From positions 52,940-116,939 of the forward strand of contig JAEUVO010000082.1 in assembly GCA_016786885.1 (NCBI GenBank): a stretch of DNA of 64,000 nt. Direction: 5' to 3'. This stretch comes from Chitinophagaceae bacterium. GTDB lineage: Bacteria > Bacteroidota > Bacteroidia > Chitinophagales > Chitinophagaceae. The notes under the pieces are model-generated. The model was not told the origin of the DNA. It ran no database searches and saw nothing but the letters and a program-made list of their open reading frames with translations. How positions within the stretch are numbered: position 1 is the first letter of the stretch; each line of letters opens with the position of its first letter. The position numbers and the translations under genes were made by a program. Positions 27,528 to 37,719 of this stretch are shown here, piece after piece.

Positions 27528-28469
27528 ATGACAGAACAGATTATAATATTAATACCAGTTTATAACGACGGCCTGTCGGCCAACCGGTTGCTGAATGAAC
27601 TTACTTCATCACTTAGTGGCTTTTCCAATTGCAATTTCTCTGTTCTGATCCTGAATGACGGTTCAAACGAAAATATTACTATTAGCAAGACATCAGCTCT
27701 GCCAGTTAGTATTCTTCATCTTCACAGGAATATTGGGCATCAAAAAGCAATTGCCATAGGATTGGCCTATATAAAAGAAAATCTTAGCTGCGATAAAGTT
27801 CTTGTAATGGATAGCGATGGCGAAGACAGGCCGGAAGATGCTGCTCTTATTCTTAAAGAATCAGCAATTAATCCCGGAAAAATAATTTTCGCCCACAGAA
27901 AATCCCGCCAGGAAAGCAGCAGGTTTCAGCTTTTTTACCGGATATACAAAATAGTATTCCGCCTGTTTACAGGTAAGAAAATAACTTTTGGCAATTTTTT
28001 AGTGATGCCAAAATCGTTGCTTGATAAAGTCGTATTCTACAGTGAGATATGGAGTCATATTGCGGGAGGTATTATTAAGACCGGGTTGCCATATATCCTT
28101 GTTAACACTCACAGAGGTAAAAGATACGATGGCAACTCAAAGATGAGTTTTACTTCATTGCTGATACACGGACTTGGCGCCATTGCCGTATTCATTGAAG
28201 TCATTGCCAGCCGGTTATTAATCTTTTCATTATTGCTCATTAGTATCTCTTTAATAGTAATACTTATACTATTGGGTGTAAAAACGTTTACAGACAGAGC
28301 TATTCCCGGATGGACATCTACTGTTATCTCTGCCATGCTTATCATTTTATTACAGAGTTTCCTGCTTTCATTATTCACCATTTTCCTTTATTTATCATCA
28401 CAGTCTCAGCGGAAATTTATTCCCGCAAAACATTACAAGGACTATACCGGAGCTGTTGAAACCGTTTAA
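27528..28469 (+). CDS. Glycosyltransferase family 2, CsbB/GtrB-like (polyprenyl-phosphate sugar synthase type)
   Basis: 313 residues. GT-A signatures: IPVYNDG at residues 9-15, LNDGS (D44), and D95-S-D97 (VLVMDSDGED). Two C-terminal membrane helices (about residues 215-250 and 265-290) match the CsbB/GtrB architecture, which makes polyprenyl-phosphate-hexose on the inner face of the membrane. The paired YfhO-like gene downstream strengthens this. The sugar is not predictable. A TATCTTTA -7-like motif lies 14 bases upstream, and the next gene starts three bases after the stop. Confidence 0.85.
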   Translation: MTEQIIILIPVYNDGLSANRLLNELTSSLSGFSNCNFSVLILNDGSNENITISKTSALPVSILHLHRNIGHQKAIAIGLAYIKENLSCDKVLVMDSDGEDRPEDAALILKESAINPGKIIFAHRKSRQESSRFQLFYRIYKIVFRLFTGKKITFGNFLVMPKSLLDKVVFYSEIWSHIAGGIIKTGLPYILVNTHRGKRYDGNSKMSFTSLLIHGLGAIAVFIEVIASRLLIFSLLLISISLIVILILLGVKTFTDRAIPGWTSTVISAMLIILLQSFLLSLFTIFLYLSSQSQRKFIPAKHYKDYTGAVETV

Positions 28470-28472
28470 TAA

Positions 28473-29186
28473 ATGACAGATCCCTTCAAATACCAGGGCG
28501 GCGAGCTAGCTTTATTTCAACATGCAAAAAACTGGAAGAAATACTTCTCCCGGCAGATCACTCCCTATATCAACGGAAATGTACTGGAAGCCGGTGCTGG
28601 AATTGGTGCCACCACACTCCTTCTTAACAATGGCAGTCCTGCCAAATGGCTGCTGCTGGAACCTGACAAAGAGATGAGTGAAATATTAGAGACAATGATT
28701 TCAGAAAAAAAACTTCCTGGTAATTGCAAAATACTGACAGGAACAATTGATCAGCTAATAGAAAAATTTGATACTATATTATATATAGACGTATTGGAGC
28801 ATATTGAATCAGACAGAGAGGAAATGAATAAAGCGGCTGCCTTATTAAACAATGGCGGGCATTTAATAGTGCTCTCTCCTGCTTTTCAATCCTTGTATAA
28901 TCCATTTGATAAAGCTATTGGTCATTACAGGAGATATAATAAAAAAATGCTCCGGCAATTAACTCCGGATTCCCTGAAATTGCTCAATTGCAGATATTAC
29001 GACTCAGCCGGATACTTTGCCGCCCTGGTGAATAAGCTTTTGCTTCGTCAAAAGTATCCTACTATCAAACAAGTATTGTTTTGGGACAGATGGATTATAC
29101 CGGTTTCAAGAATTACAGACAAGCTATTGTTAAACAGTTTTGGCAAAAGCATAATTTCAGTCTGGGAAAAAGAACAGCTTCAATAA
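28473..29186 (+). CDS. Class I SAM-dependent methyltransferase
   Basis: 237 residues. SAM-binding motif I VLEAGAGIGATTL and the following LLLEPDKEM acid-containing strand, then ILYIDVLEHI, form a normal Rossmann methyltransferase core. No membrane helix or signal is present. Substrate unknown; the immediate neighbours are the CsbB-like glycosyltransferase (three bases upstream) and a desaturase (33 bases downstream), so a lipid or glycolipid precursor is plausible (inference). Confidence 0.85.
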   Translation: MTDPFKYQGGELALFQHAKNWKKYFSRQITPYINGNVLEAGAGIGATTLLLNNGSPAKWLLLEPDKEMSEILETMISEKKLPGNCKILTGTIDQLIEKFDTILYIDVLEHIESDREEMNKAAALLNNGGHLIVLSPAFQSLYNPFDKAIGHYRRYNKKMLRQLTPDSLKLLNCRYYDSAGYFAALVNKLLLRQKYPTIKQVLFWDRWIIPVSRITDKLLLNSFGKSIISVWEKEQLQ

Positions 29187-29218
29187 AACTTCATTTATAT
29201 AGTTTTGCAAATACAACT

Positions 29219-30178
29219 ATGCAAAATAACCTGGAAGGAATATCTTTTGATGAAGTAATTGATGAAACTGGTAAGAGTTATACTGTATTCAGAACAACTT
29301 TACTACCCAGGTATACAAAAGTCATTTCAGATATCTTAAAGGGTTATTTCTTCTTATTGCTTACTTCTTTCCTCGTTATTCTCTTAGATCAAACCTATCC
29401 ATCTTTATGGTGGCTGTATATTCCTGCGGGTAGTATTCTTATAGGATATATTGCTGCTTATATAGCCCTTTTTATTCATGAGGCAGGACATTACAATATA
29501 CATCCAGACAAAAAGATAAATGACAGCCTGGCAACATTTTTCCTTTGCCTTCCATTTGGTCTTTCTATGAAGTCGTACAGAAAGATACACTGGCAACATC
29601 ATCTTCACCTGGGTACTCCGCTGGATACAGAAACCTCTTATTTCAATGCCCTGACAAAATTATTTATCCTGGAAACACTTACGGGTATTCATTTACTTCG
29701 TACCATGCTGAAAAAAGGGACTAACAATGTATTAACCAAAGAACAAAAAAAACAAAGCAGCATAATGCTATTTGCAGGATTCTTGTTACATGCACTTATC
29801 CTGGTGCTCTCATTTCTTACTGGTCACTGGACTTTTGCAATTACATGGATCCTGGGATTTGGAATCTTTTTTCCATTTTTTGCCACCATCAGACAGATAT
29901 TGGAACACCGGGACGAATTGGCGAATCATGCCACTAATTTTAATAAAATACCGCATGGCAAAGTGAGCAGATTATTTATTCATACAATCTTAAGCAGCAG
30001 CTTTGGTGCGGCAGGATTCACCCGGCACATGATACATCACTGGGACCCGCAGATCTCGTATACCCGGTTAAAAGATATTGAGAATTTTCTCCAGTGTAAC
30101 AAAAGAACTAAGGAAATAATTCACTCATCTAAAACCTCCTACTCAACAGTACTTAAAAAGCTTCTGGCCGCACCTTGA
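29219..30178 (+). CDS. Membrane fatty-acid desaturase/hydroxylase family protein
   Basis: 319 residues from the ATG at 29219; the open frame extends into the previous gene, but that part is a shadow. Three histidine clusters coordinate the di-iron site: HEAGH at 87-91, HWQHH at 124-128 and HMIHH at 270-274. At least four hydrophobic helices are seen. Members introduce double bonds or hydroxyl groups into fatty acids, sterols or carotenoids at the membrane; which one is unknown here. The stop overlaps the TTG start of the next gene, which suggests translational coupling. Confidence 0.83.
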   Translation: MQNNLEGISFDEVIDETGKSYTVFRTTLLPRYTKVISDILKGYFFLLLTSFLVILLDQTYPSLWWLYIPAGSILIGYIAAYIALFIHEAGHYNIHPDKKINDSLATFFLCLPFGLSMKSYRKIHWQHHLHLGTPLDTETSYFNALTKLFILETLTGIHLLRTMLKKGTNNVLTKEQKKQSSIMLFAGFLLHALILVLSFLTGHWTFAITWILGFGIFFPFFATIRQILEHRDELANHATNFNKIPHGKVSRLFIHTILSSSFGAAGFTRHMIHHWDPQISYTRLKDIENFLQCNKRTKEIIHSSKTSYSTVLKKLLAAP

Positions 30179-31110
30179 ACTTATATTCGTTATATTGCCC
30201 TGTTTGCCATCAAAAAAAAATCAGCACATGGAGTGTGGCTAAAGACTATGAATATCATTCGGTAAATGACGACTTTACATATTATCATTGTGCTGACTGC
30301 GGAACTATCTTTATATATCCTATACCCCTTGACCGGCTTAAAGAAATATACCCTTCTAACTATTATTCGTTTGTCAATGCTTCAAAAAACATAGTCGTTA
30401 AGATAAAAGAATTGCTGGACAAGAGATTTTTCAAAAAAATACTATCCGGGTTAAATACCAATAAAATCGATGTACTTGATGTAGGTGGCGGGACAGGCTG
30501 GATACTGGATGTATTAAAAAAAACTGATAGCCGTATCGGCTTTACACAAATCGCAGATATTGATGAAAAAGCAAGGATTTTAGCCGAGCAGAACGGACAT
30601 GCCTATTTTGAAGGAACTATTGAAGAATTTAATACAGACAAAAGATTCCATCTTATTTTGATGCTTAACCTGATAGAGCATGTTGCAGATCCTTTAGCAG
30701 TTATACAAAAAGCAGAAACACTGCTGCACCCCGGAGGTATAATAGTTATTAAAACACCCAATACCGATAGCTGGGATGCAAGGCTTTTTAGAAAAACTTA
30801 CTGGGGAGGGCTTCACAGTCCCAGGCACTGGGTTATTTTCTCAGAAAAGAGTTTTAAGCTATTGCTGCAATCAACAAGACTAAAGATCAAAAAACTGAAT
30901 TATACACAAGGGGCTCCTTTCTGGGCATTCAGCATCATTGCAGCTTTACATCGCAAAGGGGTAATCCGTACTTCAGCTCAAAGGCCAATAATTTTTCATT
31001 GGCTCTTTGCTCCCATCAGTGCATTATTTGCCTTTTTTGACTTTATACGAAAGCCTTTTGCTAAAACATCGCAGATGTTTATATTTCTTAGTAATGAGGA
31101 AAACCAATAG
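30175..31110 (+). CDS. SAM-dependent methyltransferase with N-terminal zinc ribbon
   Basis: 311 residues starting with TTG (TTGA overlap with the desaturase). An N-terminal zinc ribbon is formed by C8-C11 and C39-C42. The Rossmann core follows: VLDVGGGTGWIL (about 100-111), DIDEKARILAEQNG and LMLNLIEHVADP. This layout is familiar from methyltransferases that act on nucleotide-bound or lipid-bound sugars (PF08421/PF13489-type), but the C-terminal hydrophobic segment near residues 255-300 is unusual and may peripherally anchor it. It precedes the YfhO-like gene by 56 bases. Confidence 0.8.
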   Translation: MNLYSLYCPVCHQKKISTWSVAKDYEYHSVNDDFTYYHCADCGTIFIYPIPLDRLKEIYPSNYYSFVNASKNIVVKIKELLDKRFFKKILSGLNTNKIDVLDVGGGTGWILDVLKKTDSRIGFTQIADIDEKARILAEQNGHAYFEGTIEEFNTDKRFHLILMLNLIEHVADPLAVIQKAETLLHPGGIIVIKTPNTDSWDARLFRKTYWGGLHSPRHWVIFSEKSFKLLLQSTRLKIKKLNYTQGAPFWAFSIIAALHRKGVIRTSAQRPIIFHWLFAPISALFAFFDFIRKPFAKTSQMFIFLSNEENQ

Positions 31111-31166
31111 GCAGATTTTGATGATTTTTTATCTATTTTGTAACTGTCAACCAGACAAAAATCTAC

Positions 31167-33365
31167 ATGAATATTACCGGCATTGTTGAGCAAAAACATG
31201 TTCACTACAAGAACTACCTTTTGCTATTATTAATTTGCCTGCTTACATACTGGCCATTGACCTTTAATATATTCAGTGTAAAGAATGATGCCATTCATTA
31301 TTTTCTACCCTATCGTTTCAATATCAGTGAGGCAATAAGAAATGGAGAATGGCCATTCTGGAGCCCATATATTTACCTCGGCAATCCTATCTATGGAGAT
31401 ATGCAAAGTGGCGTATGGAACCCTTTCGTATGGCTATTTTCCTGCATCAGCAGATATAATATCACTTTATTTCACTGGGAAAATCTGCTGTACATCTTCC
31501 TTGCCGGTGCAGGAATGTATAAACTAACCAATCGTCTGACATCACATCCATATGCCGCTTTACTGATTGCAGTAAGTTATATGCTCAGCGGATTCATGCT
31601 CAGCGGGCAACTTATAAACTGGCTGGCGTCTGCTGCATTTATCCCATTTGTTGTACATTACTATACCTTATTACTGAACACGGCAAGAAATGGCTATGCA
31701 ATAAAGACTGGCATTGCATTATTTCTTCTATTTACTGCAGGCTATCCCTCTTTTTTTATCACGACTTGTTATATCTTAATATTCCTTTTCATTTTTACGA
31801 TCGTAGGAAAACTCAGGCTTAAAGAGTCAAAGACTACCAGATGGAGCTTATTTTCTTTACAACATCTTTTACTGGCTCTCGTTTTCTTGGGTTTATCCCT
31901 ACCGGCAATAGTCTCCTATATTGATCTTTTACCTTATTACCAAAGAGGAAGCGGGATCAGCTATACGGAAGCTGCTGTTAACTCGTTTGAGTGGCAGCAT
32001 TTCTTGTCCATACTTTTCCCTTCTTCAATAAGCGCTACCGACATCAGTTCATCAACAGATATCACCTTTAGAAATATATATACCGGTATATTTTCCTTAC
32101 TACTACTATTTGCTTTCCCTCCAAAGCTAAACTGTAGAAATATCTTATTGATCAGCCTGGCCCTTTTTGCTATACTATTCAGCCTGGGCAACCTTACTCC
32201 GTTTCGGAGATTATGCTACGATTACCTGCCCCTAATGAATACATTCAGACATCCCTCCCAGGCACGGTTGTTTTTAATCTTTGCCATACTCTTATTAGCT
32301 ACACCGGGAGTAAGTCAGTTCATAAAAAACTATTCCAACTTGCAGATTTTAAGTAAAGTAAATCTGCCCGCTATAACAATTACAGGAATTATACTATTAC
32401 TAACAATAACTGCAATCATACAATCAGGCATCCCGGTATACTTTAGTCACATTTATAATACCGAAACAACAACATCAATAAAAAATATAATTGATAATAT
32501 ATCTTTCAGTGATGCAGTCATTATAAATGGCATCATTCAATTGGTATTTATTGCCACCTTTGCCATATGGATCAGGAGAAGAAGAAGAAGAAAAATATGG
32601 GTATTTTCGTTTCTATGGATTGGAAACCTATTCATAATGTCACAACTTACCCTGCCATCCACATTTGTTGGTAAAACAACACCAAGAGAAATAAATACAC
32701 TAATTAACCACTCTCCAACAGGCTATCCAACCGAAGGATTGAAAAACACAATTAGCGAAAACAGTAAAAACGCTACCGATGATTTCAATAAAATTGCTCT
32801 TTCTTATTTCTATAACAAAAAAATTGGTATAAGTAAAACCGTAAATTCTCCTTCGTTCTTACAACAACAGGAACAGTTTATAAAAAATGAGCTGCTTTAT
32901 AATTATATAGCTTCTTTCCCCGTTGCATACATTGCAGATCAAACCCTTAGTCTCAAGGATTCAAATCAGCTTAGAACGAAAGATAGCTGTCATTACGCAA
33001 TCACAGACACAGTTTTAGTAACAGATAAAACTTGTGACAACCTCAATAAAGCGCAGATAATTAAATTGTCTGCAAACAAGTTCGAAATTGAAACTGAAAT
33101 GAACCGGCCGGGGTTCCTTGTATTGACCCAAAATTATAACCATAACTGGAAAGCAACGGTTGACGAAAGGCCTGCAATGGTTTATAAAACCAATCTCAGT
33201 TTTATGGGCATCGGATTAGCCACTGGTAAGCATAAGATTATTTTTGAGTTTTCTCCTATCAATACTATTAAGGCTATTTGGGTAATGTGCAGCACTATCT
33301 TCATTCTTTTATTACTCGGAACTGTATCTTTAGTCAGGCAATCAAAAGCCCCTACTACAGACTAA
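31167..33365 (+). CDS. YfhO-family membrane protein (putative glycosyl transferase of the GT-C type)
   Basis: 732 residues. About 12 membrane helices are followed by a C-terminal beta-rich extracytoplasmic domain ending with the NYNHNWKATVDERP and GKHKIIFEFSP segments usual in YfhO (PF09586). Near the N-terminus NDAIHYFLPYR in the first outer loop is the likely catalytic Asp region of GT-C enzymes. In Gram-positive bacteria YfhO works with CsbB-type synthases to transfer the sugar from polyprenyl phosphate to a surface polymer. Its start is 56 bases after the zinc-ribbon methyltransferase, and it shares a base with the next gene (TAATG). Confidence 0.8.
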   Translation: MNITGIVEQKHVHYKNYLLLLLICLLTYWPLTFNIFSVKNDAIHYFLPYRFNISEAIRNGEWPFWSPYIYLGNPIYGDMQSGVWNPFVWLFSCISRYNITLFHWENLLYIFLAGAGMYKLTNRLTSHPYAALLIAVSYMLSGFMLSGQLINWLASAAFIPFVVHYYTLLLNTARNGYAIKTGIALFLLFTAGYPSFFITTCYILIFLFIFTIVGKLRLKESKTTRWSLFSLQHLLLALVFLGLSLPAIVSYIDLLPYYQRGSGISYTEAAVNSFEWQHFLSILFPSSISATDISSSTDITFRNIYTGIFSLLLLFAFPPKLNCRNILLISLALFAILFSLGNLTPFRRLCYDYLPLMNTFRHPSQARLFLIFAILLLATPGVSQFIKNYSNLQILSKVNLPAITITGIILLLTITAIIQSGIPVYFSHIYNTETTTSIKNIIDNISFSDAVIINGIIQLVFIATFAIWIRRRRRRKIWVFSFLWIGNLFIMSQLTLPSTFVGKTTPREINTLINHSPTGYPTEGLKNTISENSKNATDDFNKIALSYFYNKKIGISKTVNSPSFLQQQEQFIKNELLYNYIASFPVAYIADQTLSLKDSNQLRTKDSCHYAITDTVLVTDKTCDNLNKAQIIKLSANKFEIETEMNRPGFLVLTQNYNHNWKATVDERPAMVYKTNLSFMGIGLATGKHKIIFEFSPINTIKAIWVMCSTIFILLLLGTVSLVRQSKAPTTD

Positions 33366-34945
33366 TGAACAGGAACAGAATGATATTATTATCCCTGTTA
33401 TTATCATTACCGGTAATTCTCTTTTTACTGCATCACTACTTCTACCACAGTAAAGAACTACAGCCAACCGGCTTTACTGTTGATGAAAATATACTGTATA
33501 TGTCCTACGCAAGGCAGTACGTTGACCAGGAAAGCTTTTCCCTTTTTTACTCTAACCCTTTTGATGGAAATCCCGAGTCAGTGAAAATATATTTTCAACC
33601 AGTTAATTTTCTTTTTGCAGCTGCTATAAAAGCGGGACTTGATCCTGGATTGACTTTTTCTCTTTTTGGGCTTCTCATGGCAATTTTTTGCATCTATACA
33701 GGAATGCTGATAATTCATCATCTTTTGGGTGAGCGAAGAAATCAAACGCTTATTTCACTACTGTTTACCTGGGGTGGTGGGTTAACAGCCATAGCTGGTT
33801 TCGCCGCTGCTTTTTTCCTTTCTGATCAACAACAGTCATCCTGGCTTGACAGTATCCATATTGCCGACCCCGCCAATGGCTGGTGGGGACTGAATTGGGG
33901 AAGGAATTTATTTATTCCTTTAGAAGCATACTACCATTTTTTGTTCTTATTAAATATTTACCTGATCTTAAAACATAAATGGAAAGCAGCTATTGCAGCA
34001 GCTTTCTTTCTTTCTATATCACATCCATTCACAGGAATTGAATACTTACTTATAGTCAATGGATGGGTCCTTGTTGAAAAACTATGGTTCAAGAACAAGG
34101 AAATCCCATTCTATTACTGGGCTGGTATTATTGCCATTACATTTTTCCATGCCTGGTATTACCTGGTTTACCTGAATAGCTTTCCGGAACATCAACAACT
34201 ATTCTCCCAATATAGCGCCGGCTGGACTTATAGTCTCCGTATTGCCATTCCGGCATACATGATTGTTGCTATTTTATCTGTTCTTGCCCCAAGAATTAAT
34301 AAAACAGCTACAATTCTTTCGCAGCCGCATCAACGTTTATTTTTATGCTGGGCGACTATTGCATTTCTTCTTTCCAAACATGAATGGTTTATCAGGCCAA
34401 TGCAGCCGATTCATTTCACCAGGGGTTATATCTGGGCCGGATTATTTCTTTTTTCATTGCCTGCTTTAGTATGGTTAATTGATGAATCAAAAAAGAATCA
34501 GCTAAAAAAATGGTTATTCACAGGATTTATTTTTCTTTTTCTTGCAGACAATATCCTGTGGACAGTTAATATCCTGAGAAAAAAAGAAACTACTGAATGG
34601 GAGGGTCATATCACTAAAGACACAAAAGAGATACTTGAGTTCCTGAAAGATAATAGTAGCGTTAATGACCTGCTAATTGGTAACGCTGTACTAATAAATT
34701 ATATATCTCATGCTTATAGTCCTGTTAATTCATGGACATCGCATCCTTTTAATACTCCCGATAGGGAGAATAGAATAGTGCAGGAGAAAAATTTTCTGAA
34801 AACAGGAGCAAAGCCAGCCGACTGGAAGAACAGAAAAGTTTTACTAATTACTGATAAGGAAAGTAATGATTTACCAATAACAAAACCTGATCTTTTTAAA
34901 GAAAGAGTATTTGAAAATAGCCGTTACAGCATTTTTATTTTGTAA
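33365..34945 (+). CDS. Polytopic membrane protein, GT-C-like
   Basis: 526 residues from the ATG at 33365; a longer in-frame start lies inside the YfhO gene and is not credible. The N-terminal helix is followed by a loop with [17 protein letters not shown], where D-E could be the acid pair of a GT-C glycosyltransferase. About ten helices follow, then a soluble C-terminal domain (residues about 420-526) with [24 protein letters not shown] do not recognise the family. Position and topology suggest a second transferase or flippase partner of the YfhO-like protein. It converges on hscA with an 11-base overlap. Confidence 0.6.
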   Translation: MNRNRMILLSLLLSLPVILFLLHHYFYHSKELQPTGFTVDENILYMSYARQYVDQESFSLFYSNPFDGNPESVKIYFQPVNFLFAAAIKAGLDPGLTFSLFGLLMAIFCIYTGMLIIHHLLGERRNQTLISLLFTWGGGLTAIAGFAAAFFLSDQQQSSWLDSIHIADPANGWWGLNWGRNLFIPLEAYYHFLFLLNIYLILKHKWKAAIAAAFFLSISHPFTGIEYLLIVNGWVLVEKLWFKNKEIPFYYWAGIIAITFFHAWYYLVYLNSFPEHQQLFSQYSAGWTYSLRIAIPAYMIVAILSVLAPRINKTATILSQPHQRLFLCWATIAFLLSKHEWFIRPMQPIHFTRGYIWAGLFLFSLPALVWLIDESKKNQLKKWLFTGFIFLFLADNILWTVNILRKKETTEWEGHITKDTKEILEFLKDNSSVNDLLIGNAVLINYISHAYSPVNSWTSHPFNTPDRENRIVQEKNFLKTGAKPADWKNRKVLLITDKESNDLPITKPDLFKERVFENSRYSIFIL

Positions 34946-36797
34946 TACTTTTCCCTTTCATTGCCTTACTGATCGCTTCATCCATTAATCTTTCTGCATA
35001 AGGCCTGGAAATTTCATTTAGCCTTTCTATCCCTGCTTGTATTTCATCTTTTGCCCCTTTATTGACCAGCACAGATAAACTATCCATTGCATGACGGGTT
35101 TGCTTGATTTCTTCTTCAGACAAAAAAATACTATTCTTTGTAATAAACTGAGTCGTTGTATCGATTATCTGTTTCGCTTCCGTTTGCGCCTCAACCAAAG
35201 CTCTGACCTGGATATCTTCCCTGGCATGAGCAATCGAATCCATCAGCATTTTTTCCACCTCTGCATCTGTAAGGCCATATTGCGGTTTCACTTCAATACT
35301 TTGTTCAGCACCACTTCTTAATTCCTTCGCTTTTACCACCAGAATACCGTCAGCATTCACTAAAAAAGAAACTTCAACCTTTGGTAAACCGGCTGGCATT
35401 CCCGGAATACCTGTTAAATTAAACTCTGCCAGTTTCCTGTTATCCTTCACCAAATCCCGTTCACCCTGGAAAACAGCTATTCTCATACTAGCTTGCCCAT
35501 CTTTTTGGGTAGTGTACTGTCTTCCTGCCTTTGATGGGATTTTCGAATTCCTCGGAATCAGTACATCCATTAATCCTCCCATTGTTTCGATACCAAGTGA
35601 AAGTGGCGTGATATCAAGTAATAAAAAGTCTTTATTGTTACCAGCCAAAATATCAGCCTGTACAGCCGCTCCTAATGCTACTACCTCATCGGGATTTAAA
35701 GAATCATGAACATTTCTTTTGAAAAAACTGCTGACGCTTTGTTTTACAAGCGGCACTCTAGTAGAACCACCAACCATAACAACTTCATCAATTTCACCGA
35801 TTGTCAGATCTGCATCTTTTAAAGCATTCTTACATGATTGAATAGTTCTTTCTATCAACGGAAGAATGAGGTTTTCAAACTTCTGTTTTTTCAATTTAAC
35901 CTCATGGCCAGCAACTTTACCAGTAAAATCATCAGAAACGTTAAGCGATTTTTTTGCTTCTTCAGCTATAAGACGAAGCTCCTGTGCCAGATTCTTGTGA
36001 ACCCCCAGTTCTTCATCAGTAATACCCAATTCTGCGGCCCAATATTTCACAATCTCCCTGTCAAAATCATCACCTCCTAAATAGGTATCTCCATTAGTGG
36101 ATAATACTTCAAAAATCCCGCCGCTTATTCTGAGGATTGAAATATCAAATGTCCCTCCACCCAAATCATAGACCGCAATTGTTTTTGTTTCTTCCCTGCT
36201 GAGACCCATTCCATAAGCAAGACTTGCTGCAGTCGGTTCGTTCACAATACGCAAAACATCAAGTCCTGCTAATTTCCCTGCATCACGGGTCGCCTGTCTT
36301 TGTGCATCACTAAAATAAGCAGGTACAGTAATTACAGCTTTGGTAACCGGCGTTTTTAAAATATGTTCTGCTCTTGTTTTTAACTCCTTTAATATAAAAG
36401 AAGACAACTCCACCGGAGAATAAAACCTGGCCCCTGCCTGTATTTTCACCAGGCTTTCTGTATTATCATCAATTATTTTATAACTGAAAAAAGAAGAATG
36501 CTCTTTTACGTCACTATACGATTTTCCCATTAGACGCTTAACTGAAAAGATGGTGTTCCCGGGTTCAGTAATAAGGAATTTCTTCGCCTCATCACCAACT
36601 GTGATTTGTCCTTCATTTCCGAAATGCACAATCGATGGGACAAGAGCTATCCCATCATGCTCCTTCAAAACAACAGGTTGTCCTGTCTCAGGATGAATTA
36701 TAGCTACCAGGCTATTAGTTGTTCCCAGATCTATTCCGACAATCATTTCCTGTTTTTGCAGGCTGCCAGTTGCTATATTAATACCAATCTTCGCCAT
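34935..36797 (-). CDS. hscA: Fe-S assembly Hsp70 chaperone HscA
   Basis: 620 residues. Actin-fold ATPase motifs [28 protein letters not shown] and [12 protein letters not shown] are intact, followed by a shorter substrate-binding part than DnaK. An N-terminal 17-residue extension ([17 protein letters not shown]) and the short C-terminus indicate HscA rather than DnaK. It helps move Fe-S clusters from IscU. No hscB or isc genes are adjacent. The FkbM-like gene ends five bases before this start, so the two may share a transcript. Confidence 0.87.
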   Translation of the reverse strand: MAKIGINIATGSLQKQEMIVGIDLGTTNSLVAIIHPETGQPVVLKEHDGIALVPSIVHFGNEGQITVGDEAKKFLITEPGNTIFSVKRLMGKSYSDVKEHSSFFSYKIIDDNTESLVKIQAGARFYSPVELSSFILKELKTRAEHILKTPVTKAVITVPAYFSDAQRQATRDAGKLAGLDVLRIVNEPTAASLAYGMGLSREETKTIAVYDLGGGTFDISILRISGGIFEVLSTNGDTYLGGDDFDREIVKYWAAELGITDEELGVHKNLAQELRLIAEEAKKSLNVSDDFTGKVAGHEVKLKKQKFENLILPLIERTIQSCKNALKDADLTIGEIDEVVMVGGSTRVPLVKQSVSSFFKRNVHDSLNPDEVVALGAAVQADILAGNNKDFLLLDITPLSLGIETMGGLMDVLIPRNSKIPSKAGRQYTTQKDGQASMRIAVFQGERDLVKDNRKLAEFNLTGIPGMPAGLPKVEVSFLVNADGILVVKAKELRSGAEQSIEVKPQYGLTDAEVEKMLMDSIAHAREDIQVRALVEAQTEAKQIIDTTTQFITKNSIFLSEEEIKQTRHAMDSLSVLVNKGAKDEIQAGIERLNEISRPYAERLMDEAISKAMKGKSITK

Positions 36798-36802
36798 TAT
36801 TA

Positions 36803-37636
36803 TTAATTAACCGTTACAAATTTATGCGTTGTATAAAATGATTCAGGATAAAATGATTGTATTGTTTCCGGATCCGATAAAACCGAGTCAACACTCTCTT
36901 CTATAACATTTTCTTCCTGCCTGACGAAAAAAAGATTATACCCATGCCTGTTAGAGCCGGCCATTTTATATCCCTTCTTTTTGCCCAATTTTCTCAATGC
37001 GTCTACCGATGCTCCATTATACATTTTATCGACCGAGTGATGATTATCATCCCCATAAGGCACTATCAGATCCCTCTTCCCAAATTCCACCTTTGCTTCA
37101 ATCACTACAATTCTTGGATTGATTTTTTCAATCGCCTTCCATATCCAATAATCATTCCCGTCAATATCTATTGACAATAAACCAATTTCCCCATTCACCC
37201 CGGCTTTGCTTAATATCCCGTTTATATTCTCTGCCAATACCATTTCATTTATAATCCGGATTTTCTGCCCTTTATTAACAAATGATTGATAGAATCGTTT
37301 GCCTATAGCCAGCTGTTCTTCATTTTTGTCAATAAAAATTCCTTCCCATCCATAATGAACAGCAAGATTAGCACAATTACTTTTTATACAGTCACCCGAT
37401 CCGATATCAACAAATACTGAAGGCACATCGGCCATCTGGTTTAGCAAATAAAGTATAATTCCATCCTCCCCATGATAAGTGAAATTGTCATAAGAGGCTT
37501 CGTACAATTTTGTTATAGATTTTTCTCTTAATCTATTATACCAAGTTTTCATTTCGGATTTTCTCGCTGTCTTTTTTTGGCGGTAATAAATCCAATCTGA
37601 AAAATACTTTTTTATCCAGGTTTTGAATGACTGCAT
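36803..37636 (-). CDS. FkbM-like SAM-dependent methyltransferase
   Basis: 277 residues from the ATG at 37636; five extra codons are possible. The SAM-binding strand [19 protein letters not shown] and the acidic [11 protein letters not shown] are followed by [14 protein letters not shown], the typical FkbM pattern. A basic, Lys-rich N-terminus ([16 protein letters not shown]) precedes the core. FkbM proteins methylate sugar hydroxyls or other small-molecule oxygens. Target unknown. It lies directly upstream of hscA with no functional link that I can see. Confidence 0.68.
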   Translation of the reverse strand: MQSFKTWIKKYFSDWIYYRQKKTARKSEMKTWYNRLREKSITKLYEASYDNFTYHGEDGIILYLLNQMADVPSVFVDIGSGDCIKSNCANLAVHYGWEGIFIDKNEEQLAIGKRFYQSFVNKGQKIRIINEMVLAENINGILSKAGVNGEIGLLSIDIDGNDYWIWKAIEKINPRIVVIEAKVEFGKRDLIVPYGDDNHHSVDKMYNGASVDALRKLGKKKGYKMAGSNRHGYNLFFVRQEENVIEESVDSVLSDPETIQSFYPESFYTTHKFVTVN

Positions 37637-37671
37637 ATATACAAACAGCAAAATTCGTTCATCATTGGCGT

Positions 37672-37700
37672 AAAAAAAAGTCCTGCAAATGCAGGACTTT
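37672..37700 (-). terminator. Terminator after the PorU2-like gene
   Basis: Stem AAAGTCCTGC / GCAGGACTTT with an AAAT loop and a long A-run on the plus-strand left, so the U-run follows on the minus strand. It lies 20 bases past the stop. Confidence 0.88.
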
Positions 37701-37719
37701 ACGTATTCAGGAATATTTT

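Noticed and set aside
29081..29218. N-terminal extension of the desaturase
   Set aside because: It overlaps the methyltransferase gene, and the ATG at 29219 gives a normal family N-terminus.
33278..33364. Longer start for the GT-C-like gene
   Set aside because: It would lie inside the YfhO gene; the ATG at 33365 shares a base with the YfhO stop, a typical coupled start.
34935..36797. DnaK
   Set aside because: The N-terminal extension and shorter, divergent C-terminal region fit HscA better.
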